Below are positions 51,266-60,371 of a DNA stretch of 64,000 nucleotides, in pieces. The stretch covers positions 11,427-75,426 of the forward strand of contig CBDFMU010000049.1 in NCBI GenBank assembly GCA_965249785.1, in the 5' to 3' direction. The first letter of the stretch is position 1; each line of letters opens with the position of its first letter. A program made the translations under genes and the position numbers. Below the pieces are notes generated by a model. It was not told where the DNA came from, made no database searches, and worked only from the letters and a program-made list of their open reading frames with translations. The stretch is from M3007 sp965249785 (GTDB lineage: Bacteria; Bacteroidota; Bacteroidia; Chitinophagales; Saprospiraceae).

Positions 51266-53083
51266 CTATTTATTACCCAGCACCACCACATCCATAGCGT
51301 TCACACTAACCTGGCCAACAACCGACCGGCGGGTAAATAGATTTTTATACTGGTTCTTCTTCAATACCGCATGTTTGAATACTAAAGGTTTATTGCTCCG
51401 GTTAACGATCACGATCACTTTTTCGTCGCCAAAGGTACGCTGGAAGGCATACAGTTTTTTGGCATCATCCATCGCCAGCGTAGTGTAACTGCCCAGCCGG
51501 ATAGACTTATACTGCTGGCGTAAACCAATAAACTTCTTGTACCAATTAAATAAATCCCGGTCGAACAGTACCGCATCCGGGGCATGTTTGCTTTGGTCGG
51601 GATTAAAAGTTTCCGCATCATACTTTTTGTCTGCCCACACCATTGGTTTGCGGCAATCCGGGTCGTTGGCGCCCCACATGCCGGCTTCATCGCCGTAAAA
51701 AAACATTGGCGAACCCAGGTAAAGCATTTGAAAAGCGACGATCAGTTTTTGTTTTTTTCTTTGTTCCGGCGTTGGTTTCCGGGCATCGTAATTTTTATTG
51801 TTGCTCTTTTGGCTCCAGCCAAAATATGGACCCCAGTCGCCAAACTTTTTACCATCGGGGTTCGCCACAGCACTGGCCAGACGGGTAGCATCATGACTAT
51901 TCATCAGGTTTTGCATATTGAAAGCCACCTCTTCTCCAAACGCTTCCCGCAATTCTTTCAGTTGGCGATCAAACTCAGTCACCGTAGACGCGCTGCTATC
52001 CTGCACAAAGAAATCATGCATAATAAAAGCAAAATTGTAATTCATCGTGGCATCAAATTCATCGCCCTTTAAATACGGCCGGGTTTGTTCAATCGGATAC
52101 ACCAACTCGGCGGTCAAATACGCATTTGGATTGATGCTGCGCACCCATGTACGCCAGTCTTTCCAAAAAGGATGACCCACATCATACGCCACATCCAGCC
52201 GCCAGCCGTCAATGCCATGCGCCGCCCCTTTCTGCATCGGGTTCATCCAGCGCATGGTGGCATTAAAAATGTATTGTTTCGGCCCGGCCACAATGCCCGT
52301 ACTGTCTTCTTTTAATTCGGGCAGGGTTTTCACCCCAAACCATCCTTTGTATTCGAATTTGGTGCCTGCCAAACTATCCCGCCAGCTCTTTATATCGAAC
52401 CAATCTTTATACACCGATGCCTGCTGGTTTTTTACGACATCCTGAAGGGCAAAATTCTTTACGCCCAGGTGATTAAACACGCCATCGAAAATGATGTACA
52501 TCTTGCGTTTGTGTACCTCTTCAATCAACTGCAAGGCCAGCAAATCAGCCCTGGTCCAGACCCAGGTGTCCGGCTGCAACGGATCTTCCCGCGCCATCAT
52601 CTTTTTATCTCCTTCCGGATCGGGTCCAAAAGTGGGGTCCACATGATGATAACAGAGCGCATCGTATTTATGGGAGGAGGGCGACCAAAAAATGGGGGTT
52701 AGATACAGGGCATTTACGCCCAATGACTGGATATAGTCAAGTTTATTGATGATTCCCTGCAAATCGCCGCCATATCTCCTCCGCTGCAAATTGTAATAAA
52801 TATCTTTCCCGTTTTTCTGTTCGTATGGTTGCAACTGATACCAGTCGCTGGTCCACGGATGAATCTGGAAAGCGGAGGTGTCGTCAAAAGGATACGCTCC
52901 GTTTTGGTCCGTTACTTTTGGGTCGTTGTTTGGGTCTCCGTTGTTGAATCTTTCCGGGAAGATTTGATACCAGACCACGCCTTTGCTCCACTGGGGAGTG
53001 GTGTTATTTTGGGCGATAGCTGGTAGAGTAAATAGTAACAGGATGGGGATGGATAGGAGGGTTATTAGTGTTTGTTTGGTCAT
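51266..53083 (-). CDS. GH13 alpha-amylase family enzyme (neopullulanase/cyclomaltodextrinase-like)
   Basis: The 605-residue enzyme starts with a signal peptide (from the ATG complementary to 53081-53083). The barrel carries YQIFPERFNNGDP, FDGVFNHLG, nucleophile Asp297 in IDGWRLDVAYDV, acid/base Glu326 in AYLTAELVYP, and Asp398 in NSHDATRL. All three catalytic residues are present. It probably cleaves alpha-glucans or cyclodextrins in the periplasm. No Sus-type transporter adjoins it. Confidence 0.9.
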   Translation of the reverse strand: MTKQTLITLLSIPILLLFTLPAIAQNNTTPQWSKGVVWYQIFPERFNNGDPNNDPKVTDQNGAYPFDDTSAFQIHPWTSDWYQLQPYEQKNGKDIYYNLQRRRYGGDLQGIINKLDYIQSLGVNALYLTPIFWSPSSHKYDALCYHHVDPTFGPDPEGDKKMMAREDPLQPDTWVWTRADLLALQLIEEVHKRKMYIIFDGVFNHLGVKNFALQDVVKNQQASVYKDWFDIKSWRDSLAGTKFEYKGWFGVKTLPELKEDSTGIVAGPKQYIFNATMRWMNPMQKGAAHGIDGWRLDVAYDVGHPFWKDWRTWVRSINPNAYLTAELVYPIEQTRPYLKGDEFDATMNYNFAFIMHDFFVQDSSASTVTEFDRQLKELREAFGEEVAFNMQNLMNSHDATRLASAVANPDGKKFGDWGPYFGWSQKSNNKNYDARKPTPEQRKKQKLIVAFQMLYLGSPMFFYGDEAGMWGANDPDCRKPMVWADKKYDAETFNPDQSKHAPDAVLFDRDLFNWYKKFIGLRQQYKSIRLGSYTTLAMDDAKKLYAFQRTFGDEKVIVIVNRSNKPLVFKHAVLKKNQYKNLFTRRSVVGQVSVNAMDVVVLGNK

Positions 53084-53157
53084 TGTCTTTTGAATTTGGC
53101 CAACGCTTGCATGTAATGCGTAAATATAGGCAGATTTGGAATCTATGCCCACTTGTT

Positions 53158-53277
53158 CATTGGCTCACGCGAGGCTCTGCCTCGTGAGTAGCATTAGTCG
53201 GGTTATACCCAATAGGTGAGCGGGGCAAAGCCCTAGTGATAGCCGACACGAGGTGGAACCTCGCGCCAGCGTGCATT
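53158..53277. repeat. GC-rich multi-hairpin intergenic element
   Basis: It contains CTCACGCGAGGC/GCCTCGTGAG (53163-53186), GGGGC/GCCCT around AAA, and CGAGGT/ACCTCG around GGA. On the minus strand, the segment GCGCGAGGTTCCACCTCGTG then TCGGCTATCAC resembles part of 56700-56790. It marks the left side of the accessory island. Confidence 0.6.
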
Positions 53278-53287
53278 TTATTAGTTC

Positions 53288-53596
53288 TCAATATCTTGGA
53301 TTTCCTTTAGGCTTGCGACCGTACATTCGTTCATACTCTGCGATATGCGCTTTCTCAATTTTACGTGCTTCTTTCTTACCCGGAATATCAAATATCAAAA
53401 TCCTGCCGAAAAATCGCGTCCATTCAAAAATGCGATTTAAGAAGGATACTTGTCCCCGCATACGGTCGGACATCCCATCTTTTCCAATAGGGTCGCAACT
53501 AATACCATATTTGAAAATGTCCTCACTTTCTTTATCAATTATTTCATAAAGATGGTGGGACTTCATACTTTGGTTTGAGTTATTGTGGGGCATCAT
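53288..53596 (-). CDS. Small protein, possible GIY-YIG-like nuclease fold
   Basis: The 102-residue protein reads HLYEIIDKESEDIFKYGISC near the N-terminus, then RMRGQVSFLNRIFEWTRFFG, and EARKIEKAHIAEYERMYGRK. The YEI...KYGIS pair, a following Arg, and a later Glu resemble the GIY-YIG layout, but this is only a loose match. It overlaps the DUF4240 stop by one base (TAATG), so the two are translationally coupled. Confidence 0.5.
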   Translation of the reverse strand: MMPHNNSNQSMKSHHLYEIIDKESEDIFKYGISCDPIGKDGMSDRMRGQVSFLNRIFEWTRFFGRILIFDIPGKKEARKIEKAHIAEYERMYGRKPKGNPRY

Positions 53597-54159
53597 TATT
53601 TCCAGCCCTCTTTGTTGCTGTACGTTTCATAACTAATTACAGGATAATAGTCAAATGCTCTTCCAGTTTTCATGCTGTAGGCTTGATTTGACAAACTCAG
53701 TAGTGATTCAAAGCTTATTTCAGCCGGGAACTCTGCCGGATTTGCTTTAACCTGCTCAAAATATGCTTCTCCTTCGGCTACTACAGCACATCGGATATAA
53801 AGAAAATCATCTACCGACAGATAATCATCGCCTTCGTTGGCTAAGTAAGCGTTCCCATGTAGGCGCGTGTCCAACTGATAGAGTTTCTCTGCCAGCTTAT
53901 CGGCAAACAAATAAATGTTCACGACCGGCATGGCAGCGAGTTTTTTTACCGCCGGAGCCATGATCTCGTCTGCATCGCTTTTTGACCAGTCCAGGGTTTC
54001 TATGATTTGCCAAAACTCTTTATCCGTAAACAGCTCTTTTTTAGGTTCTTTCTCTGATATACGGATTTCAATCTCCGTAGAATCGGAAATTTTTTGCCCT
54101 AAATCATGGAAAAATCTGCTGTCCAGGTCTTGCGCGTTGACTTTTAAAACCGTCGTCAT
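53596..54159 (-). CDS. DUF4240 domain-containing protein
   Basis: The 187-residue protein has DUF4240 from about residue 48: FWQIIETLDWSKSDADEIMA, YLFADKLAEKLYQLDTRLHG, DDYLSVDDFLYIRCAVVAEG. In other bacteria DUF4240 proteins are found near polymorphic-toxin or immunity genes, so an immunity-like role is possible but unproven. It is followed by the coupled small gene. Confidence 0.8.
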   Translation of the reverse strand: MTTVLKVNAQDLDSRFFHDLGQKISDSTEIEIRISEKEPKKELFTDKEFWQIIETLDWSKSDADEIMAPAVKKLAAMPVVNIYLFADKLAEKLYQLDTRLHGNAYLANEGDDYLSVDDFLYIRCAVVAEGEAYFEQVKANPAEFPAEISFESLLSLSNQAYSMKTGRAFDYYPVISYETYSNKEGWK

Positions 54160-54297
54160 GCTTCATCAATGGTTAAAAACGGAAATTATATAGTCGGGAG
54201 GTCCCTCCCTGCGGTATAGGCAAATATACGAATCTTTTGATGATGTACTCCTTCGTTGGCGGAAGGTTCCGTTTATGCCTTTTCGCGTGGGCTGTAT

Positions 54298-54390
54298 TTA
54301 TTGGGTCAGGTCTTTGTTTGGCTCGGAGCCGAACAACTTTTTGAAGCCAAAATCCGTAAACGGGTTGATATATTTGTCCTGGAGGGCCAT
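54298..54390 (-). pseudogene. Truncated 5' copy of the Rpn-family nuclease gene
   Basis: The first 28 codons (MALQDKYINPFTDFGFKKLF and on to PNKDL) are almost base-for-base identical to the start of the gene at 55802-56647, with one difference over about 84 bases. After GACCTG the match ends and a stop follows two codons later. It is a remnant of a duplicated or recombined Rpn gene. Confidence 0.9.
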
Positions 54391-54460
54391 ATAATGAGAT
54401 TTTCACTATTATAGCAGCGCGGTATGGATGGAATTGTATGTGGTGAACATTCTTGGTTCG

Positions 54461-55159
54461 TTAAACGCCATTTATAATCGCCTTCATTTTACCACTAATT
54501 ATTTCCATTCGCTCATCCGCCCCATCATAATATAAATGACCGGGCAAGGCATTCATAATCCTTTCATCTGCTACCATTTCTCTTATGCTGTCAATCAGAT
54601 AATTTTTTACTGCCTCGTCATCTGCATTTAGAATTTGTTCCACCAGCTGCGTAGAATAATTGAGCAAATACACTATATCCTCCAAATCATGGCTGGCGTA
54701 CACATCCTGCCTGCCCCGGTCAAAAAAGGCGTCTAATTTTGAAGCCATAAAATACGGAAGCGGAAGTATTTGTACCTCCACCTCTTCTAAACGAACAATA
54801 ATTGCTTTATGGAAACCAGCTGCAAACCAACGATTGCCGGATGCCCAGCCTATTGATTGTGTTGACATTACATCCACCAGCAGGTCTTCAAAGGCAAAGC
54901 GACAAATAACATCAGAATCAGCGTGTTCCCGAAATCCTTTATCGGTGAGGGCCTGGCGCAGTTCTTCCAGTTGACTGACGGTAGTAATTTGAAAAGTCAG
55001 GTCAATATCCTTGGTTGGTCTTATATCCTCGGCAGACGGATCATCTACATAAAGGCTAACCATCGCGCCTCCTACGAACACCACTTGGCGATTGAGTTCG
55101 CCTAAAGCCCTGGCAATCTTGACGGTTGCCATTCTATTGATAATAGTATTCTTCAGCAT
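54461..55159 (-). CDS. AbiEii-like nucleotidyltransferase toxin
   Basis: The 232-residue protein has a nucleotidyltransferase start: VFVGGAMVSLYVDD (GG at 30-31), then the DxD metal motif TKDIDLTF (Asp51, Asp53), and YFMASKLDAFFDRGRQDVYA, which carries the Lys and Asp typical of AbiEii/DUF1814-type enzymes. AbiEii toxins inactivate tRNA or other targets by adding nucleotides. It overlaps the upstream gene by 7 bases, as in a toxin-antitoxin operon. Confidence 0.8.
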   Translation of the reverse strand: MLKNTIINRMATVKIARALGELNRQVVFVGGAMVSLYVDDPSAEDIRPTKDIDLTFQITTVSQLEELRQALTDKGFREHADSDVICRFAFEDLLVDVMSTQSIGWASGNRWFAAGFHKAIIVRLEEVEVQILPLPYFMASKLDAFFDRGRQDVYASHDLEDIVYLLNYSTQLVEQILNADDEAVKNYLIDSIREMVADERIMNALPGHLYYDGADERMEIISGKMKAIINGV

Positions 55160-55671
55160 ATTTTAGTTTTCAATAATTCCAGGGCTACATTTCGCTCTCT
55201 GGCCCGCCCAACGCGTACCGCATCAATCAATGCCAGACATTCATACAACGGTGCATCTAACTCCACCGCCTGCACCACCGAAGGATAGAACGGCAAAATA
55301 CTATACCCGCGCAGATGTCCTTTGGCGTATGGCCAGACGTAGTTTTCATTGCTGCTAATGAGCCCGGCCAGTGGCTCCGCACTATGAGCGGTGGGAATGC
55401 CCCTGACCTCTGCGCCCGGCTGCTGCGGGAATATGTAGGGCACCCCATATTGCAACAAATCCATGAATGGCTGTCTGGCCACTTCTTTGCCTTTGTTTTG
55501 TAACAAACGGGCATAGACCGACCTGCGCAAGGACTCGCTTATTTCGGACTGGCTGAGAAAGAGGGATTTGGCCAGATACATCTGATTCCATGACCCATCT
55601 TCCTGCATGAGAAGTTTTAACAAGACCACCAGATCCTGGGGTCGTAGCGTTGGAATTGCCTTTTTATTCAT
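55153..55671 (-). CDS. Winged-helix antitoxin-like partner of the nucleotidyltransferase
   Basis: The 172-residue protein begins with a winged-helix-like part (LRPQDLVVLLKLLMQEDGSW, YLAKSLFLSQSEISESLRRS). The C-terminal half is an AbiEi-like region with VWPYAKGHLRGYSILPFYPS. Its overlap with the AbiEii-like gene and its DNA-binding start make it the likely antitoxin and autoregulator of a type IV-like pair. The exact family name is uncertain. Confidence 0.75.
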   Translation of the reverse strand: MNKKAIPTLRPQDLVVLLKLLMQEDGSWNQMYLAKSLFLSQSEISESLRRSVYARLLQNKGKEVARQPFMDLLQYGVPYIFPQQPGAEVRGIPTAHSAEPLAGLISSNENYVWPYAKGHLRGYSILPFYPSVVQAVELDAPLYECLALIDAVRVGRARERNVALELLKTKIC

Positions 55672-55801
55672 AGCATATCGTATATCGCGATACGCAAATG
55701 TAGGAAGTTATTTATTGGTATTCAAGTGATTGGGAAATAATATTGGATATTGCGATATGGGGAAGGGTGAGTGGGCGTGCCAGCAGAGTGCCTACTCGCG
55801 T

Positions 55802-56647
55802 TTAAAGTTTCTCTATATCTACCTTACTCAAACCCGTATATCGGATAATCTTTTCTATTGCTTCTCCTTCTGATTTCATCTGGCGGGCGATTTCCACATT
55901 GCGTTCTTCTTTACCTTCTGCTTTACCTTCATCAAAAGACGTATCTATTACATTCTTTAAATCCCGATAATACTTCAAACTCTCCTCATATTTAACCTTC
56001 TCCTCGGGGCTAAATTTGGCAATCTCTGCCGCCTCAAATAGTTTCTGAAATACCCTATCCTGTAATGCTTGCGGTCGATTTTGCAAATATGGAAGTTGTT
56101 GCAACACATACATCCACTTATCAAAATTATTTTGTAGTTCTGATTCTGCCTTTTTGAAATTAGGCATTTCCAGGTAGATGTACGTTAATTTATCATAAAA
56201 CACCCGGCAATTTTGGTCCTTCAATTGTACTTCGTGACGTACTTCCTGCTCTGCTGCGTCCTCTGAAAAAATGAAATCAAGAATACCAACGGTGTATACA
56301 TTGGACAGTTGGTAATCCCAATTCCCTTTTTTAGCCTGTTCCTGAATAGGAAAAGAGGAATAATAGACGCTCCGGTCTTTAAAATAATTCTGTTTGGCTT
56401 TTTGCATTTCCACAATAAAACGCTCGCCATTTTCCCCGATACAGTACAGGTCAAAGATGGCCTTCCGGTCGGCTTCGGTGTTGCCGAGTTGCTCCGTACG
56501 GGCGTAGGTCAGGTCCTTTACCTTATGCTTATCGGGCAACACCTGATTCAAAAAATCAATCAGCAGGTCTTTGTTTGGCTCGGAGCCGAACAACTTTTTG
56601 AAGCCAAAATCCGTAAACGGGTTGATATATTTGTCTTGGAGGGCCAT
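55802..56647 (-). CDS. Rpn-family PD-(D/E)XK nuclease/putative transposase
   Basis: The 281-residue protein has the family start INPFTDFGFKKLFGSEPNKD, then the nuclease core FDLYCIGENGERFIVEMQKA (D...ExQ). A C-terminal helical part with SFDEGKAEGKEERNVEIARQ is typical. Rpn (YhgA-like) nucleases promote recombination and some act in phage defense. A truncated copy lies at 54298-54390, showing local rearrangement. Confidence 0.88.
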   Translation of the reverse strand: MALQDKYINPFTDFGFKKLFGSEPNKDLLIDFLNQVLPDKHKVKDLTYARTEQLGNTEADRKAIFDLYCIGENGERFIVEMQKAKQNYFKDRSVYYSSFPIQEQAKKGNWDYQLSNVYTVGILDFIFSEDAAEQEVRHEVQLKDQNCRVFYDKLTYIYLEMPNFKKAESELQNNFDKWMYVLQQLPYLQNRPQALQDRVFQKLFEAAEIAKFSPEEKVKYEESLKYYRDLKNVIDTSFDEGKAEGKEERNVEIARQMKSEGEAIEKIIRYTGLSKVDIEKL

Positions 56648-56807
56648 ACAACGATTTTTTCCCTACAAAAATACGGGATTTGGGGGAGAATGGGGGATGT
56701 TTTGGCAGGCTGGGCTGAGTGGGTTCGCTCGCTCGTGGGTGCTAGCCGATAGACGAGAGGACATAGTGAGGAGAGGGGACTCGCGCCAAAAGGGGTATCA
56801 AACCATG

Positions 56808-59800
56808 TTACTTGATTGAGATAGGTGTTGAAGCCAATTGTAATTTCATAGGAATCTCACTCAATTGTTTTTCATAGTTCTGTCTTTCTACGCCATGACT
56901 TCTCAGGACCCAATACAATAACTGCTCAATTTTTAGTTTCATTTCTTCTGTCAAATTCATTTCATTTAATTTTGACATACTTAATGTCCAAGGATGCCCA
57001 CCATTGATGTAGGAGCATGGTTTTATATATCTTCGGTTTTTCTGTCTTATCATTCCTATTTTTTCAATTACAGGATGAACACTTATTTCAAAAAACAAGC
57101 CGCCAATATTATTTTCAACAAATATTTTGGGTTCCGCTATTGCAATGTATTCCGTTAAAATACTAGTTAAGGGGTGTCCTTGCATTTCAGCAACTAAATT
57201 CTCATTATAAATTTTTGCCATAAAATCTGATTCTGACCAACTATCTATTCTTTGTTCTGTTAAAGATCTTAATAATTTGTCACGAGGGGGTATTTTGATT
57301 AATGCAAACTTCGAACTTGGCTTTAGCCATTTGTAAATTTTGTAGGAAGTAGAGCTAAAAAGATTATTGCTATAATCTAAAAATTGGTAGCCTTTAAGAG
57401 ATTTTATTTTACCTAAATTGTAATTTATTGAGCCAGAATCTTCAAGGGTCAATTCTAAGGTAAAATTATTCAATAATTCAGAGTTGCTTTTTATAATGGA
57501 CTCGTCAAAAACTTTCTTTAAGTTGGACCAATTATTACCATTGAAAAAATTTCTGTCTCCTGAAAAATTTTGCATTAATTCTATATACATTTCATTGATT
57601 TTCTTTGCTAATGACTCATCTAATTCTTCTATTATATTATTTGAAATTTCCATATGACTTCTTTTTGCAGAAATATCATATTTTCCTTCCTTTAGCGACA
57701 AAATAAATTGTCCTTTATTTAACATTTTCATTGAAGGTAGAATTGGTTTATGTAAAATAGATCCAGAACTAACAAAAATACATCCATTAGTAATCTTATA
57801 TGAATCAAGACTAAATTTCCTCCATTTATCTAGTACGTCAAGAGCAGGTATCGCGAAATTCAATTCAGAGTCTGATGCTGAAATCGTATAAACCTGACCA
57901 CCAAGAAGATATGATTGTGCTGTAAATTCACTATCAAATCCCTCCCTAAAAGATTCTATTACTGCTCCTTTAGGTGTAACAGGAATCATTAAATTATAAA
58001 ATATAATACCCTCAGGTTGAAATAGGAAAAATCCTTGTAAATTATTATTAAACTCATCAAGAGTCATTTTTTCTGTTAATTGAACCTCAATTCGAGTTCC
58101 TACATCTTTTTTCTCTATTTTATCATCTATATATACAGGCTTTTCAACAGATCTAATATCCAAATCAAAAGGATTGGAATCTGAACTGTAACGTAATGTC
58201 GATACTCTAATTAATTTGCTAACGTACAGAGCTGAAACAAACCCGATTCCAAATCTTCCAATAGAGTCCGGTGCCTTTTCATTTTCTTTGTTAAGTCTTT
58301 TTGATCTCCAAATGCTTCTCCCAACTTTAAGAAGATAGGATTCAGCTTCAATTTTAGACATCCCTACCCCATTATCTTCAACGATAAAAGTATTCGTTCG
58401 TTCAGAAAATTCAATTTTTATGGACGGTTCGAACTCGTTTGAATCAAGTCTCCTCCTTGCTCTTATTGCATCAATTGAATTTTGAACAAGCTCTCTTATA
58501 AAAATAACATTTGCGTTTTCCCCATATAGTTCCCGCCCCATGACTAAAGATGTTAATTTCGGTACATCAGCAGAAAAATTAATTTCTCTAAATCCACTAG
58601 GAGCGGAATCAAAATCAAGATTTATTGATACAATTGGACAACTAAGATTATGGCGTTTGAAAGAATCATCTCCTTCTGCAAATAGTCTGGAAATAATATT
58701 TTTTACTAATGAAACAATTACAAAACTACTCTTTGATCTAGTCGTAACTACATATTTTATACTTCTGTCATAATTTTGATATGATGCTTTCCTTACATCT
58801 GACTCCCAGGTTTCTTCTTCTGCCTCCTCAATCCCGAGAATTCGTGAAACAAATTCTCCTTTATCATAAAATGAGATTAGCGATATTGCTAAGCCCCAAA
58901 ATGGGAAGCATTCAAATGCCATCTTGGCCTCCTCATCATCTGAATATTCAAAAAAAGGATCTTGAAAGTCGATATTTGAGTAAAGTAGTTCTAAGCCTCT
59001 GTTAAGGTATTCAAATTCAAGTTTGTTCGATGTAAGATTTGATAGCGTCTCAATAAAAAAAGAATATTGAATACTTGGAAAAAATATAGTCTTCTTCGTA
59101 AAGTAGGTATGTAAAAATATTTTACCAAATTGATAGGCCAAGACTCTCAATTGCTTAAATTTGGTTTCATTTGGTTCGTACATTCTATCTCCAAGGTCTT
59201 TAGATATTGCATCATACTGAATTAAAATATGGTCAATGCCAGATGATTCTTCTAATAACTTTTTATTTATAGCTCTATCTAAGGACCTTAAAAAAGGACT
59301 TAGCCTAACTAGATCAGGCAAGGAATCTTTTATATTTTCTATACTTTTATTAAAGTCACCACTTTCCTTTTTTTCTATTCCTGATTGTTCTTTTTTTAAT
59401 CTAAATTCGTGTATTCCATCGTCTTTGCCTGAATATGAATTCGCCATCCATCTTGGGTCTGGAAGACTGGCATAGATAGTGGATTTTAACTTGACAATTC
59501 CTTCTTCATTGATAGATATAGTGTTATATGCATTTGAATATCTTCCAATTTCTTCTTTCTTCGTAAATAATGGGCCTACGGGACAATACAATAATGAACC
59601 GTTTTCATGATTTTTGTCCATTATTTTCATATTAGATATTTCATGAATGTGACCATGTAAGTAAATACCGCCAACTTTCATTAACTGACTTTCAAAAAGG
59701 ATTTTTTCACTTGATACGAGGAAGTCAATAGGATAATGAGACATCGTAAGGTGAAGGTCTATATTTGATTCTGGCTTCAGGTAGGACAATATTTGTGTCT

Positions 59801-60371
59801 CAGAAAGCCGCATTTTACCAAATCCTCCGTCAACAGGTAAAAATTTAGATAGAAAACTGGAATTAAGGCCATTAATTTTTACACGGAAATTATTAAATTC
59901 CATTAGCCAATAGCATGCTAAATCCGGCCTCCCTTCAAATGGCGGATTCACTGATAATACAAAATCGTTGTAAGCTGAAAAACTCTTTAATAATGGCTCA
60001 CGGATTGCTTCCTTAGAGAGCAAGATATTGAATTCTTCATTTGTTTTACAACTAAGTAATTTTTCTGGCAAGAATACTTCAAGTTGATCCCATTCTTGGT
60101 CGTGATTTCCAGGAACAAAACAACAAGCCGTCATCGGAACATCTATTGTGCTGATTAAAGGCAAAAAGAATTCTGAGTAAAACTCATCATATTCAGATTT
60201 GCTTCCACCATAAACTAAATCACCTGAAAAACAGAGAAAATCGAATGGCTCATATTTATTTTCCTCTTTTAATTTTTCTAGTAATTGAGCCTTATATATT
60301 CCGAAATTAGGATCATTTTTAAAACCCAATTTATAATGGAGATCACTAATATGCAAAAATTTCATTTTCAT
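56808..60371 (-). CDS. Calcineurin-like phosphoesterase fused to an Hsp90-type GHKL ATPase
   Basis: The 1187-residue protein starts with a metallophosphoesterase (about 1-300): Asp10/His12 in HISDLH, Asp51 in FSGDLVYGG, Asn89-His90-Asp91 in VPGNHDQEWD, His212 in MSHYP, and His241/His243 in GHIHE. A helical linker follows (about 340-600). An Hsp90-like ATPase occupies about 600-860: Glu627/Asn631/Asp634 in IRELVQNSIDAI, DNGVGM at 666-671, GRFGIGF at 705-711, GTRIEVQL at 758-765. The remaining 300 or so residues are unrecognised. The gene is visibly more AT-rich than its neighbours and stands alone in an accessory island. A stress or phage-defense role is inference; all catalytic motifs look intact. 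Confidence 0.85.
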   Translation of the reverse strand: MKMKFLHISDLHYKLGFKNDPNFGIYKAQLLEKLKEENKYEPFDFLCFSGDLVYGGSKSEYDEFYSEFFLPLISTIDVPMTACCFVPGNHDQEWDQLEVFLPEKLLSCKTNEEFNILLSKEAIREPLLKSFSAYNDFVLSVNPPFEGRPDLACYWLMEFNNFRVKINGLNSSFLSKFLPVDGGFGKMRLSETQILSYLKPESNIDLHLTMSHYPIDFLVSSEKILFESQLMKVGGIYLHGHIHEISNMKIMDKNHENGSLLYCPVGPLFTKKEEIGRYSNAYNTISINEEGIVKLKSTIYASLPDPRWMANSYSGKDDGIHEFRLKKEQSGIEKKESGDFNKSIENIKDSLPDLVRLSPFLRSLDRAINKKLLEESSGIDHILIQYDAISKDLGDRMYEPNETKFKQLRVLAYQFGKIFLHTYFTKKTIFFPSIQYSFFIETLSNLTSNKLEFEYLNRGLELLYSNIDFQDPFFEYSDDEEAKMAFECFPFWGLAISLISFYDKGEFVSRILGIEEAEEETWESDVRKASYQNYDRSIKYVVTTRSKSSFVIVSLVKNIISRLFAEGDDSFKRHNLSCPIVSINLDFDSAPSGFREINFSADVPKLTSLVMGRELYGENANVIFIRELVQNSIDAIRARRRLDSNEFEPSIKIEFSERTNTFIVEDNGVGMSKIEAESYLLKVGRSIWRSKRLNKENEKAPDSIGRFGIGFVSALYVSKLIRVSTLRYSSDSNPFDLDIRSVEKPVYIDDKIEKKDVGTRIEVQLTEKMTLDEFNNNLQGFFLFQPEGIIFYNLMIPVTPKGAVIESFREGFDSEFTAQSYLLGGQVYTISASDSELNFAIPALDVLDKWRKFSLDSYKITNGCIFVSSGSILHKPILPSMKMLNKGQFILSLKEGKYDISAKRSHMEISNNIIEELDESLAKKINEMYIELMQNFSGDRNFFNGNNWSNLKKVFDESIIKSNSELLNNFTLELTLEDSGSINYNLGKIKSLKGYQFLDYSNNLFSSTSYKIYKWLKPSSKFALIKIPPRDKLLRSLTEQRIDSWSESDFMAKIYNENLVAEMQGHPLTSILTEYIAIAEPKIFVENNIGGLFFEISVHPVIEKIGMIRQKNRRYIKPCSYINGGHPWTLSMSKLNEMNLTEEMKLKIEQLLYWVLRSHGVERQNYEKQLSEIPMKLQLASTPISIK

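Noticed and set aside
54307..54406. Plus-strand or other-frame small gene over the Rpn fragment
   Set aside because: The DNA identity with the true Rpn start on the minus strand explains the sequence fully.
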